Below, piece after piece: positions 1 to 8,034 of a stretch of DNA of 64,000 nucleotides (its first letter is position 1; each line of letters begins with the position of its first letter). Below the pieces are notes generated by a model that saw nothing but the letters and a program-made list of their open reading frames with translations, did not search any database and was not told where the DNA came from. Origin of the DNA: an uncultured Candidatus Nitrosopumilus sp. (GTDB taxonomy: Archaea > Thermoproteota > Nitrososphaeria > Nitrososphaerales > Nitrosopumilaceae); contig CATOSM010000001.1 of assembly GCA_951812645.1 (NCBI GenBank), positions 1,591,560-1,655,559 of the forward strand, read 5' to 3'. The translations under genes were made by a program, and so were the position numbers.

Positions 1-240
1 ATAAACATCGGTATTCCCACTCACAAACAACGATGGGACATTACCTGAATGATCCAAGTGGGCATGAGTGATGATAATCCCATCCAGATCTTTCGGTTTT
101 ACATGGAGCGGATATTGTGGTGGTGTTCCCCTTCGTCCAAACATTACCCCATAATCCAATAGCAGCTTGGTTCCATCGCAGTCAACCAAAAAGCCCGATC
201 TGCCAACTTCGTTGGCAGCACCCAAAACTTTAACATTCAA
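1..240 (-). CDS. beta-CASP metallo-beta-lactamase RNase, N-terminal part (aCPSF2-like)
   Basis: Partial gene running off the left edge; about 80 N-terminal residues are visible. The protein opens with a short strand containing LGAANEVGRSG, then reaches the metal-binding signature THAHLDHSG near residue 64, the HxHxDH motif of metallo-beta-lactamase nucleases. The start of the lactamase fold at the very N-terminus, with no KH domains, fits archaeal aCPSF2 or another short beta-CASP RNase better than aCPSF1. Start is TTG at 240; an ATG at 236 is in the wrong frame. Such enzymes process or degrade RNA. The beta-CASP part is outside the window, so the subfamily is inferred. Confidence 0.75.
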   Translation of the reverse strand, partial: MNVKVLGAANEVGRSGFLVDCDGTKLLLDYGVMFGRRGTPPQYPLHVKPKDLDGIIITHAHLDHSGNVPSLFVSGNTDVY

Positions 241-353
241 GAATTAAAATGAATCTTAATCTACGTTAAAACCTTTGTAGAGGCGATCCGATCATTGTGC
301 CTGTCATGGGATCTACAAAAGCTTTAATTAGTGTAAGCTAAGATTCGATCCTC

Positions 354-566
354 ATGGGAAGAAGCTTCCAAGAATGGTTAGGACAACAAGATCAAGCCGT
401 CGTCGCTAAAACACGTGCTGGTGACGAAGCAAACAAACCGCTCCTAAACCAAATTAACTGGATTTGGGTTAACAATCTGATGAATCAGAAAGCAGACCTT
501 AATCCTTCTTCAGCAGAACTGCTTGACTGGGTTACTTCTGGTCAAATAGACGCAATGAGAAAATAA
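354..566 (+). CDS. small conserved-looking protein, function unknown
   Basis: A 70-residue soluble, mixed-charge protein starting MGRSFQEWLG. No motif, signal peptide or membrane segment is visible. It stands alone between the RNase gene (opposite strand) and the ferredoxin, and is followed directly by a T-rich stretch that could stop transcription, which supports a real transcription unit. I do not recognise a function. Confidence 0.6.
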   Translation: MGRSFQEWLGQQDQAVVAKTRAGDEANKPLLNQINWIWVNNLMNQKADLNPSSAELLDWVTSGQIDAMRK

Positions 567-579
567 ACGTGCACGACAC

Positions 580-607
580 GTTATCTTTTTGTTTTTTAAT
601 TTTTTTG
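580..607 (+). terminator. T-rich terminator after the 70-residue gene
   Basis: A run of T-rich sequence begins 14 bases after the stop codon at 566. Archaeal RNA polymerase ends transcription on such oligo-T tracts without needing a hairpin. Confidence 0.4.
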
Positions 608-674
608 AATATGGATTCTGCGCATGTATCTGTCATCGATCATTTTCATAACAGGGTTATGAATTTTGATCATG

Positions 675-683
675 GTTTAAATA
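675..683 (+). promoter_or_regulatory. TATA box of the ferredoxin gene
   Basis: TTTAAATA lies about 26-30 bases ahead of the ATG at 709, so the predicted transcript starts only a few bases before the start codon, as expected for leaderless archaeal mRNA. Confidence 0.5.
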
Positions 684-708
684 GGTACCAGGCAATCTAA
701 TCATTGTA

Positions 709-1011
709 ATGCCAATAGCAATACTTCCAGACATTGACGAACAAAGATGTATCGGATGTGCACTGTGTGTAGAAATCTGTACAACTCTTGGTCCGGATGT
801 CCTTAGGGTAAAACCTGTTGAAGGCTGGAAGAGAGGTAAGGCATTTGTCTTTTACCCAGAAAGATGTATTTCTGATGGTGCATGCATCGGCGTATGCCCA
901 ACAAAATCAATCTTTTGGATGAGACCAATGAATTACACTGCTGGACAACCAGTACCTCTTCACAAAAACGGTGTCTTCATCAAAGGTTGGGCAGAAGACG
1001 CTGCACTATAA
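709..1011 (+). CDS. 4Fe-4S dicluster ferredoxin
   Basis: A 100-residue soluble protein with two iron-sulfur motifs: CIGCALC followed by C near residues 15-25, and CISDGACIGVCP near residues 53-64. The second motif is slightly unusual in spacing (C-x5-C-x3-C-P). It would carry low-potential electrons between oxidoreductases in the cytoplasm; the partner is not encoded nearby. The C-terminal 30 residues carry no cluster ligands. A leaderless promoter precedes it. The family is certain, the electron partner is not. Confidence 0.85.
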   Translation: MPIAILPDIDEQRCIGCALCVEICTTLGPDVLRVKPVEGWKRGKAFVFYPERCISDGACIGVCPTKSIFWMRPMNYTAGQPVPLHKNGVFIKGWAEDAAL

Positions 1012-1045
1012 GCAGCATCTTTTAGCACATTCTTTTTTCTTATTT

Positions 1046-2578
1046 TTAATTATTGGAGGACTTTCTCTTGATCATTTTGGGCAAACTTTTTACAAAATAT
1101 TTTAGAAATTCATCCTCTTTATCGTAATGTATTTCTGAAAATCTGTTATTTGAAAAAAAGGCATTCCATGTTTCTTCAAATACCGGAAATTCTTTTGGCT
1201 CAAAACCTATTCTGGCAGTTTCATGATGTGCAGCTGGAAAAATATCCGAAATCTCAATTGGAATTAATCCCAGCACTGGATTGTATTGGCACACTTGAAA
1301 CGATGTAAAATCCCCGAGTTTCTTTTTTAATCCAACATATTGACGGGATAGATATCCTGGCTTTGAACTTGATTCCTTCACTATGATCAATTTCGTCTTC
1401 TTTGATTTGAATTTTCTAACTGTCTTATGGAACATCTGAACCTCTGGCCTGTATTGATCTTCTTTATCAAATAGGAAAATGGCCTTTTCTTTAAATTTTG
1501 GAGTGCCCAAGCCCAAGAATTCACGATTTTCAGTCATAACCTCAACCATTTCAAATAGTTTTGGATGTGCCCGTGCTTTTTTAATTACGTATTCCCACAG
1601 CCTTCCTTCGTGAATTGCTTGCTTTACTTTATCAACTTCAAGCTTTATTGCATGCAAGTTATGGATTGCCAGTTCGTTGATTTTTTCAGTAGCATCTAAT
1701 TGACGCAATTCATCTGGAGTATGTTTTGAACATATCTCACAATTGCATGGAAATACGGAAATATCTGACAAATGGCGAGTTCCGTCATCTGTAATGTATC
1801 TTAATTGCTTAGCGTATAGCATGTAAGATGCCGAATCAAACGTGTCACATCCTAACGCCACTGCAAATGGAATAGTTAGAGGGTGACCTGCACCAAAAAG
1901 ATGCAGCGGAATTGAATGCGGCATTTGTTTTTTTGCAGCAACAATCATCTGGGCCAATAACCTATACTCGTATGATTCCATAAATTCAACTGGACTTCCT
2001 AATGCCAACATCCGAAATCCCATTCTGACTAAACTCTTTGCAGATTTCCCAACAAGATCAAAGTGTTCTCCTCCTTGAATCGGACCCATCCAAATCTGAC
2101 CATTGTCTGCACCATCATCAAGCGTCTGTTTGGAAACATCCAGAGTATGCTTGACATATGCCTCTGCCTTTTCAATCGGCATTCCATATCCAGTCGGTCT
2201 GTCAAGTGGAATTGCAAAATCAGTTAGAATGCCTTTTTCAAAATCTGCCATATCTGGCGGTAACACATCGACATCCCCATATTCTAAAACCTGATATCCG
2301 CCAGAATCCGTCATGATTCCCCCATCAAAACCAATTATCTTGTGAATTCCCTTTTTTACCGCTTGATCACCATAGTTATTTTTTGTAATGTATGCATTGG
2401 TAATTACCAAGTCAAAACCCATCTCTCGGATTTTCTTAGATGGAATCGTCTGTTTCACTGGATGAATAACTGGCACATATGCCGGCGTCTCAATTTTCCC
2501 ATGATTGGTATAAAGCGTACCGATTCTCCCAGCCAGGTCAGTCTTTGATATTTCAAACAAGTAATCAGATAAAATCAA
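1046..2578 (-). CDS. tgtA: archaeosine tRNA-guanine transglycosylase
   Basis: A 510-residue enzyme that exchanges guanine 15 in the tRNA D-loop for preQ0, the first tRNA-level step of archaeosine synthesis. The TIM-barrel catalytic part shows TDSGGYQ near residue 90 (base-binding Asp), PIQGG near 168 and the zinc site CNCEIC near 278-283 with a following His. It is shorter than the roughly 580-residue versions with a C-terminal PUA domain, and no PUA is obvious. It is followed upstream (14 bases) by the AK6-like kinase gene on the same strand, probably one transcript. Confidence 0.92.
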   Translation of the reverse strand: MILSDYLFEISKTDLAGRIGTLYTNHGKIETPAYVPVIHPVKQTIPSKKIREMGFDLVITNAYITKNNYGDQAVKKGIHKIIGFDGGIMTDSGGYQVLEYGDVDVLPPDMADFEKGILTDFAIPLDRPTGYGMPIEKAEAYVKHTLDVSKQTLDDGADNGQIWMGPIQGGEHFDLVGKSAKSLVRMGFRMLALGSPVEFMESYEYRLLAQMIVAAKKQMPHSIPLHLFGAGHPLTIPFAVALGCDTFDSASYMLYAKQLRYITDDGTRHLSDISVFPCNCEICSKHTPDELRQLDATEKINELAIHNLHAIKLEVDKVKQAIHEGRLWEYVIKKARAHPKLFEMVEVMTENREFLGLGTPKFKEKAIFLFDKEDQYRPEVQMFHKTVRKFKSKKTKLIIVKESSSKPGYLSRQYVGLKKKLGDFTSFQVCQYNPVLGLIPIEISDIFPAAHHETARIGFEPKEFPVFEETWNAFFSNNRFSEIHYDKEDEFLKYFVKSLPKMIKRKSSNN

Positions 2579-2591
2579 AGGCGCTATTTAA

Positions 2592-3140
2592 TCAATCAGC
2601 AAAAAATCTTCCCAAATCGTCATTTTTTTCTACCAATTCCAACCAATCCACTTCCTCATTTCCTATATTGTCAGTGATTATTTTACTCACGCATTCTACT
2701 GTTTCTGAAATTGACCTCCCGCTGACATTTATCTGAAATATTTTTTCTTGAAATTTACATATTGCATCACTTACAACGATTCCTAGAATTTCACTGCCTG
2801 CATTTTCTTTACTCTTTCTCTCAGAATATCTCCTATCTTGATAGACTTTTATCAAGTCATACGGGCTCCTTCTTAACACAACCACAACCCTCACCTGGCT
2901 TTTTTTCAGAACATATGTTGCCAAATGACCTACAACGATGCTTTTATCCGAAATCTTATCTTCAAGTATACTTTCAAGTTTGTTTGTGTCCACATCATTG
3001 GTCTCGTCACCCTTCTCCAGCAATCCTGAGTCTTTGGCAACCTCACTAATGTCAATTACCGCTAAATTCATTTTATTAGCAATTTCACGTGTAATTGCAT
3101 GCTTTCCGACTCCTGGATTTCCAGTAATCACTATGGACAT
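2592..3140 (-). CDS. AK6/Fap7-like adenylate kinase
   Basis: A 182-residue P-loop NTPase. The Walker A loop GNPGVGKH sits at residues 7-14; the usual Ser/Thr after the Lys is replaced by His, which is atypical. DISEVAKDSGL follows as in the AK6/Fap7 family, whose members act in small-subunit rRNA maturation and nucleotide balance. The gene reads toward tgtA and is divergent from the YchF gene across a 64-base gap that must hold both promoters. Family assignment is good; activity of the altered P-loop is unknown. Confidence 0.75.
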   Translation of the reverse strand: MSIVITGNPGVGKHAITREIANKMNLAVIDISEVAKDSGLLEKGDETNDVDTNKLESILEDKISDKSIVVGHLATYVLKKSQVRVVVVLRRSPYDLIKVYQDRRYSERKSKENAGSEILGIVVSDAICKFQEKIFQINVSGRSISETVECVSKIITDNIGNEEVDWLELVEKNDDLGRFFAD

Positions 3141-3204
3141 AATACCAGAGCATGACTTGCTGGATTAAACGATTTCTGCAATACTAATAAGTAGAATTGG
3201 ATTT

Positions 3205-4401
3205 TTGACAGTATTGCAAATTGGTTTACTGGGAAAGGCAAACGTTGGCAAGTCCACCTTCTTTTCAGCTGCAACCCAAACCACTGTCGCATCTGGAAAT
3301 TTTCCATTTACAACCATTGAGCCTAATATCGGAGTAGCATATGTTCAGGCAGACTGTGCATGCAAACATTTTGAGATCAAGCATGAAAACGAGTTATGTG
3401 TCAATGGCATCCGTTTTATTCCTGTAAAACTAATTGATGTTGCAGGATTAGTTCCAGGGGCTCATGAAGGCAAGGGGTTGGGAAACCAATTCCTTGATGA
3501 CGCAAGGCAGGCTGAAGTTTTAATCCATGTTGTTGATATCGCAGGAACAACTGATCTACAGGGGCAATCAGTCGCAGTTGGAACCCATGATCCGTTAGAG
3601 GATGTCGCATTCGTTCAAGACGAATTTGATCAATGGTTTGCAGATATCTTAAAAAGAGAATGGGATAAAATCACCAGAGAAATAGATCAAAAAAGAGCAA
3701 AACTGACAGATGGAATTGCAAAACGATTTTCTGGATTAGGAATAAGGGATTTTCAGGTTCAAGAAATTCTTCAGAAATTAGGATTTATGGCCAAAAACCC
3801 CAAAGAATGGAATGATGATGATATCGAGAATTTTGTCAAGGAATTAAGAAAAGGCACAAAACCCATGATTATTGCCGCTAACAAGGCAGATCTCTGTAAA
3901 GATCTTAGCATACTCAAAAAAATTACCGACAATGCAATTCCATGTAGTGCGGAAACTGAATTACTTTTACGAAAGGCATCAAAGGCTGGAATTGTAAGCT
4001 ATTCTCCTGGCGGTAAAGGATTCACCGTTGTTGAAGGAAAAGAAATTCCAACTGCACAGCAAAAAGCCCTTGACATGGTGAAATCCGTTTTTTCAAAAAT
4101 ACCCTCAACTGGAATCCAACAAATTCTTAATACTGCTGTTTTTGACTCACTCAACCTCATTGCCGTATATCCAGTAGAAGATGAAAATAAGCTTGCTGAC
4201 AAAGACGGCATCATCTTACCCGATGCCAAATTAATCCCCCAAGATTCCACTGCCAAAGATTTAGCCAGTCTAGTTCACGCAGATATTGCAAAAGGATTCT
4301 TGCATGCAATAGACTGTAAAACTAAGCAGAGAATCAGTGGAGATCAAAAATTAAAAAATGGCGACGTTATCAAAATTGTTTCTACCCTGAGCCGTGGATG
4401 A
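3205..4401 (+). CDS. YchF/Obg-type GTPase with TGS domain
   Basis: A 398-residue P-loop NTPase. The G1 loop GKANVGKST is at the N-terminus, G3 is the DVAGLVPGAHEGKGLG segment, and NKADL is G4. The C-terminal 80 residues have the look of the TGS domain (DGIILPDAKLIPQDSTAKDL). Members bind ribosomes or translation factors. TTG at 3205 is chosen because the next codons give the canonical start TVLQIGLLGKANVGKST. The stop overlaps the beginning of kae1, so the two are cotranscribed. Confidence 0.88.
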   Translation: MTVLQIGLLGKANVGKSTFFSAATQTTVASGNFPFTTIEPNIGVAYVQADCACKHFEIKHENELCVNGIRFIPVKLIDVAGLVPGAHEGKGLGNQFLDDARQAEVLIHVVDIAGTTDLQGQSVAVGTHDPLEDVAFVQDEFDQWFADILKREWDKITREIDQKRAKLTDGIAKRFSGLGIRDFQVQEILQKLGFMAKNPKEWNDDDIENFVKELRKGTKPMIIAANKADLCKDLSILKKITDNAIPCSAETELLLRKASKAGIVSYSPGGKGFTVVEGKEIPTAQQKALDMVKSVFSKIPSTGIQQILNTAVFDSLNLIAVYPVEDENKLADKDGIILPDAKLIPQDSTAKDLASLVHADIAKGFLHAIDCKTKQRISGDQKLKNGDVIKIVSTLSRG

Positions 4402-4402
4402 T

Positions 4403-5386
4403 ATGATTGGTCTGGGAATAGAAAGCACCGCTCATACATTCTCATGCGCTATTATCAAAAAAACTGGAAAAAGGGGAAAAATCCTTTCAGATGTTAGGAA
4501 AATCTATCGTCCTGATCAGGGAGAAGGAATTCATCCTCGTGAGGCATCTCGCCATCACGTTGAGAACAGTCCTGCTGTGTTATCTGAGTGCCTGCAAGAA
4601 GCAGATGTGACGATTAAGGATTTGGATATCGTCTCATATGCTGCAGGCCCTGGTTTAGGTCCCTGCTTACGTGTGGGCGCAGTGGTTGCCAGATCCCTGT
4701 CTTCCTTTTACAAAATTCCAGTATATCCAGTAAACCATGCAATTGGCCACATTGAACTGGGAAAATTACTTACAGGCGCAACCAATCCCCTAGTACTTTT
4801 GGTTTCCGGCGGACACACGATGCTGTTGGCATTTCTAAACAAACAATGGAGGGTATTTGGTGAAACATTGGATATTACTTTGGGCCAACTGCTTGATCAA
4901 TTTGGACGATCAATCGGATTTGCGTCTCCGTGCGGAAAAAATATTGAAGAACTAGCAGGCACTTCTTCCAACTATGTCACTTTGCCCTATTCTGTAAAGG
5001 GAAACGACGTATCTTTTTCCGGGCTGCTATCTGCAACTAAATCAGCAGCTGCAAAGAGCAAAGTTGATGCCTGCTACTCTCTTCAAGAAACCGCATTTGC
5101 CATGATCAGTGAGGCTGTGGAACGTGCCTTGTCATTTACAAGAAAAAAAGAACTGATGATAGTCGGCGGCGTTGCAGCTAACAAACGGTTATCTGCAATG
5201 TTAAAAGATGTGTGCAAACGACATGATTGTAATTTTTTTGTAGTTCCATCACGGTATGCTGGAGATTGCGGGAGTCAAATATGCTGGACTGGTCTGTTGG
5301 AATCTCAAATAAAGCCCGGTGCCGCGTTAAAAGATACGTTTGTTACCCAGTCTTGGAGATTGGATTCTGTCAAAGTTGATTACTGA
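4403..5386 (+). CDS. kae1: KEOPS subunit Kae1, tRNA threonylcarbamoyladenosine synthase
   Basis: Transfers the threonylcarbamoyl group to A37 of ANN-decoding tRNAs within the KEOPS complex. The ASKHA fold is marked by the iron-binding HAIGH motif near residue 113, VSGGHT and GGVAANKRL. The ATG at 4403 gives the standard N-terminus MIGLGIESTAHTFS; a GTG at 4394 in frame would add three residues. It overlaps the end of the YchF gene. Bud32 lies 350 bp further on, separated by a small gene on the opposite strand; Pcc1 is at 30.6 kb. Confidence 0.93.
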   Translation: MIGLGIESTAHTFSCAIIKKTGKRGKILSDVRKIYRPDQGEGIHPREASRHHVENSPAVLSECLQEADVTIKDLDIVSYAAGPGLGPCLRVGAVVARSLSSFYKIPVYPVNHAIGHIELGKLLTGATNPLVLLVSGGHTMLLAFLNKQWRVFGETLDITLGQLLDQFGRSIGFASPCGKNIEELAGTSSNYVTLPYSVKGNDVSFSGLLSATKSAAAKSKVDACYSLQETAFAMISEAVERALSFTRKKELMIVGGVAANKRLSAMLKDVCKRHDCNFFVVPSRYAGDCGSQICWTGLLESQIKPGAALKDTFVTQSWRLDSVKVDY

Positions 5387-5700
5387 TTTTCACTTTTGGC
5401 CTGCTCAATAACTTTCATCCAACTTTTCGTGTTAAACACCCCAAATTTGAAAGTCTGCTCTCCGTCATCTGCCTCTGCCGTAAAGCATACCTTTTTCATT
5501 AGCAATCCCTCTTTCCATATTTTTGTTATTCTATCTAGTGAAATATCCAAAACCGTCTCTCCAAAACGTTTAGAAAAATCCATTATCCTGGCATTGGTTT
5601 TGTCAAATGCGATTCTCTTGCTTGTTAATGTTAGAATGCCCGCACCTAGTCTATCTTCACTGCAATCTTCCTGCTTGATTCTCTTTTCTCCCCTATCCAT
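5380..5700 (-). CDS. small protein with PH/GRAM-like fold, function unknown
   Basis: A 106-residue soluble protein. The central part (GAGILTLTSKRIAFDKT to KVCFTAEADDGEQTFKFGV) has the strand pattern of a PH/GRAM-like domain, ending in a helix. It converges on kae1 and overlaps its stop by 7 bases. No catalytic motif is visible. The fold is inferred from the pattern only. Confidence 0.6.
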   Translation of the reverse strand: MDRGEKRIKQEDCSEDRLGAGILTLTSKRIAFDKTNARIMDFSKRFGETVLDISLDRITKIWKEGLLMKKVCFTAEADDGEQTFKFGVFNTKSWMKVIEQAKSENQ

Positions 5701-5731
5701 GATTGACTTTTATTGAATTCCTGCAGATATA

Positions 5732-6358
5732 ATGTTAATGAAATTACTCAAAAAGGGTGCCGAGGCAGACCTTTATCAAACAAGATGGCAAAGTTCCAAC
5801 GCTATATTAAAAATCAGAAAGACTAAACCATACAGAAATTTTTCATTGGATTCAAAAATTCGTAAGCAGAGAACAATCAAGGAATCTCAAATGTTGTCTT
5901 TTGTAAAATCATTTGGAGTTCCAGCGCCTCTTGTTTATTTTGTAAATTTAAACAAAGCATCCATTCTCATGCAAGAAATTCCCGGAAAATCCGTACATGA
6001 TCTGTCTGATTCAAAAATTATTGGGCTATCTGAGGATATTGGAAAGCTGGTTGGTACTTTGCACAAGAATGGAGTTATGCATGGTGATTTGACAACCTCA
6101 AACTTCATTTTGTTTAGAAATGCCGTACATGTTATTGATTTTGGCCTGTCGCAGACATCCATTAAACCTGAGGACCATGCGGTAGATTTGAGATTAATCA
6201 AAGAAATTCTTAACAGTGCGCATGCAAAAATCATGCTACCCTCGTGGAAAAACTTCCTAATTGGCTACAGATCTATAGTTGGACTTGCGCATTATGACAA
6301 AATAACCAAACTGGTTTTAGAGATTGAGAGCCGTGGCAGATATGCGCAAGTCGTTTGA
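5732..6358 (+). CDS. bud32: KEOPS subunit Bud32, atypical small kinase/ATPase
   Basis: A 208-residue minimal protein kinase fold: nucleotide-binding GAEADLY near residue 9, the catalytic loop MHGDLTTSNF near 118, and IDFGLSQ (the DFG position) near 137. In KEOPS, Bud32 acts as an ATPase that supports Kae1. It is encoded separately from Kae1, unlike the fused form of some euryarchaea. The next gene (rdgB) starts 17 bases before its stop, so they are coupled. Confidence 0.92.
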   Translation: MLMKLLKKGAEADLYQTRWQSSNAILKIRKTKPYRNFSLDSKIRKQRTIKESQMLSFVKSFGVPAPLVYFVNLNKASILMQEIPGKSVHDLSDSKIIGLSEDIGKLVGTLHKNGVMHGDLTTSNFILFRNAVHVIDFGLSQTSIKPEDHAVDLRLIKEILNSAHAKIMLPSWKNFLIGYRSIVGLAHYDKITKLVLEIESRGRYAQVV

Positions 6359-6890
6359 TCTGTTCTTTGTATCCTCAAACAATCACAAATATCAAGAAGC
6401 CAAAAGTATTTTGGATTCTTTTGGAATAGACCTTGGTTTTTTAAAATCCAATTTAGAGGAAATTCAATCAGATTCCCTCCGTGACATTGCAGTGGTGAAG
6501 GCACAAGATGCTTTTTCCAAATTTAAAAGACCCATTGTAATTGAGGATGGCGGTCTTTTCATTAACTCTCTTGACGGTTTTCCAGGTCCTTACTCATCGT
6601 ATGTTTTTAAAACGATTGGAAATAAAGGAATTTTGAATTTATTAAAAAAGAGCAGAGGTGCAAAATTCGTATCCGTCATAACTTTTTGCGATGATGCCAC
6701 TTTGCAATCATTTGAGGGAAAATCAAGCGGTAAAATATCAGAAATACAAAAAGGAAAAGGTTGGGGATATGATCCCATCTTCATTCCAGACAATGTTACC
6801 AAGACATTTGCTGAACTAAACAACAAAAACAAATTGTCTCATAGATACAAGGCATTGAAAGAATTTTCTAAATGGTATCTGCATAAGTAG
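6342..6890 (+). CDS. XTP/dITP diphosphatase (RdgB/HAM1 family)
   Basis: A 182-residue house-cleaning enzyme that hydrolyses non-canonical purine triphosphates. SSNNHKYQEAK near the N-terminus, EDGGLFINSL with FPGPYSSYV in the middle, and GWGYDPIFIP with the C-terminal SHRYKAL are diagnostic. ATG at 6342 is preferred over TTG at 6324 because family members begin just before the FVSSNN strand. It overlaps bud32 at the 5' end and the taw1 stop at the 3' end by 23 bases. Confidence 0.9.
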   Translation: MRKSFDLFFVSSNNHKYQEAKSILDSFGIDLGFLKSNLEEIQSDSLRDIAVVKAQDAFSKFKRPIVIEDGGLFINSLDGFPGPYSSYVFKTIGNKGILNLLKKSRGAKFVSVITFCDDATLQSFEGKSSGKISEIQKGKGWGYDPIFIPDNVTKTFAELNNKNKLSHRYKALKEFSKWYLHK

Positions 6891-7896
6891 GAATAAAGCG
6901 ATCGATGAATCGCTGGTTGTTTTGTAATATTGAAATTCTTGAAACAATACTCTCATCCATCATTGAAAATATCTTACTCTGTTTTGCAATTTCCCCGCTG
7001 AATCCTTTTACTTCTTCCATCTCTAACATGTTTGCACGCTCCAATCTGTTTGTTGAGCGACCGATATGCATGTAGGATTTAATTTCAATAAAATGCGGGC
7101 TTGCTTTTCTAAACACCTCTGCAAAGGCCGGAATTGATTCTTTTTGATCATTATAGTCCCTGATCAAAGTAATTCTCAACACTGTTCTTGTATCCAGATT
7201 CTTTAGCATGCCTAACGTTTTATTCCACCTTTCCCACGAATCGTCATATTTTGGTTTGTTAATCCTCATAAATGATTCATAATCTGCAGCATTTGTTGAC
7301 AGATACAATTGCGTTGGCAATGCATCCTCATCTTGTAATTTTTGAATCATGTCGGGCTCTTGTCCATTCGTTACAAGAAAAATTGATTTTGTTGCCTCAA
7401 GTGTTTTTAGATATTTGATCAACTCTGGAAGCTTGGGATACATTGTTGGCTCTCCTGAAAGTGAAATCGCATAATGTGCAGGAAGTAATGATTCGTCCAA
7501 TCGTTCCTTATCATTTCTTGAATCTCCATAAAACCCGTTGATCAATTTTTTTCTTTCACCCATTAACTTTGTTAAGATCTGCTCTGGTTCTGCAACTTGT
7601 TCTGGTTGCATTTGCATTGAATCATAAAATTCCATTGGTCTCCAACAATAAACACACCTGTTTTCACAATACATTCCAGCAGGAGAAAATTCCATACATC
7701 TATGAGTCGAAATTCCATAAAACTTGTGTTTGTAGCAGCTCCCTTCATGCTTGAATGATTTTTTTGTCCAATGACAGAGTCCCACAGTTGAATGATCGGC
7801 CACGCCATACTTTGCTTTTTTCAACTGTGCCGATATTGCGGGCTTGATCTGAATTAGTTGCTCTTCCTCCTCAACCGTTTCTCCAGAGCAACTCAT
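6868..7896 (-). CDS. taw1: 4-demethylwyosine synthase Taw1/TYW1 (radical SAM)
   Basis: A 342-residue radical SAM enzyme that forms the tricyclic wyosine base at G37 of tRNA-Phe. The radical SAM motif CENRCVYCW lies near residues 77-85, and an additional N-terminal Cys set (C41, C54, C67 region) can hold the second cluster. LSGEPTMYP is the SAM-binding GE motif. It converges with rdgB. Archaeal Taw1 proteins are of this length. Confidence 0.9.
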   Translation of the reverse strand: MSCSGETVEEEEQLIQIKPAISAQLKKAKYGVADHSTVGLCHWTKKSFKHEGSCYKHKFYGISTHRCMEFSPAGMYCENRCVYCWRPMEFYDSMQMQPEQVAEPEQILTKLMGERKKLINGFYGDSRNDKERLDESLLPAHYAISLSGEPTMYPKLPELIKYLKTLEATKSIFLVTNGQEPDMIQKLQDEDALPTQLYLSTNAADYESFMRINKPKYDDSWERWNKTLGMLKNLDTRTVLRITLIRDYNDQKESIPAFAEVFRKASPHFIEIKSYMHIGRSTNRLERANMLEMEEVKGFSGEIAKQSKIFSMMDESIVSRISILQNNQRFIDRFIPTYADTI

Positions 7897-7996
7897 GAGT
7901 TCGGATCTTATTTTGGTTTACTTAAATTGATCGAGTTTTTTGTCCAACATGGAAACTTTTCCCAAAACCATTGATATTTCTAGTCAATTCTAGAGT

Positions 7997-8010
7997 GAGG
8001 TTTAATAACT
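7997..8010 (+). promoter_or_regulatory. TATA region of the first repeat-protein gene
   Basis: GAGGTTTAATAACT lies about 27-35 bases ahead of the TTG start at 8035, placing the transcript start at or next to the codon and so supporting the unusual TTG start. Confidence 0.45.
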
Positions 8011-8034
8011 GGATCCCCGACGTATTTTTAGGCT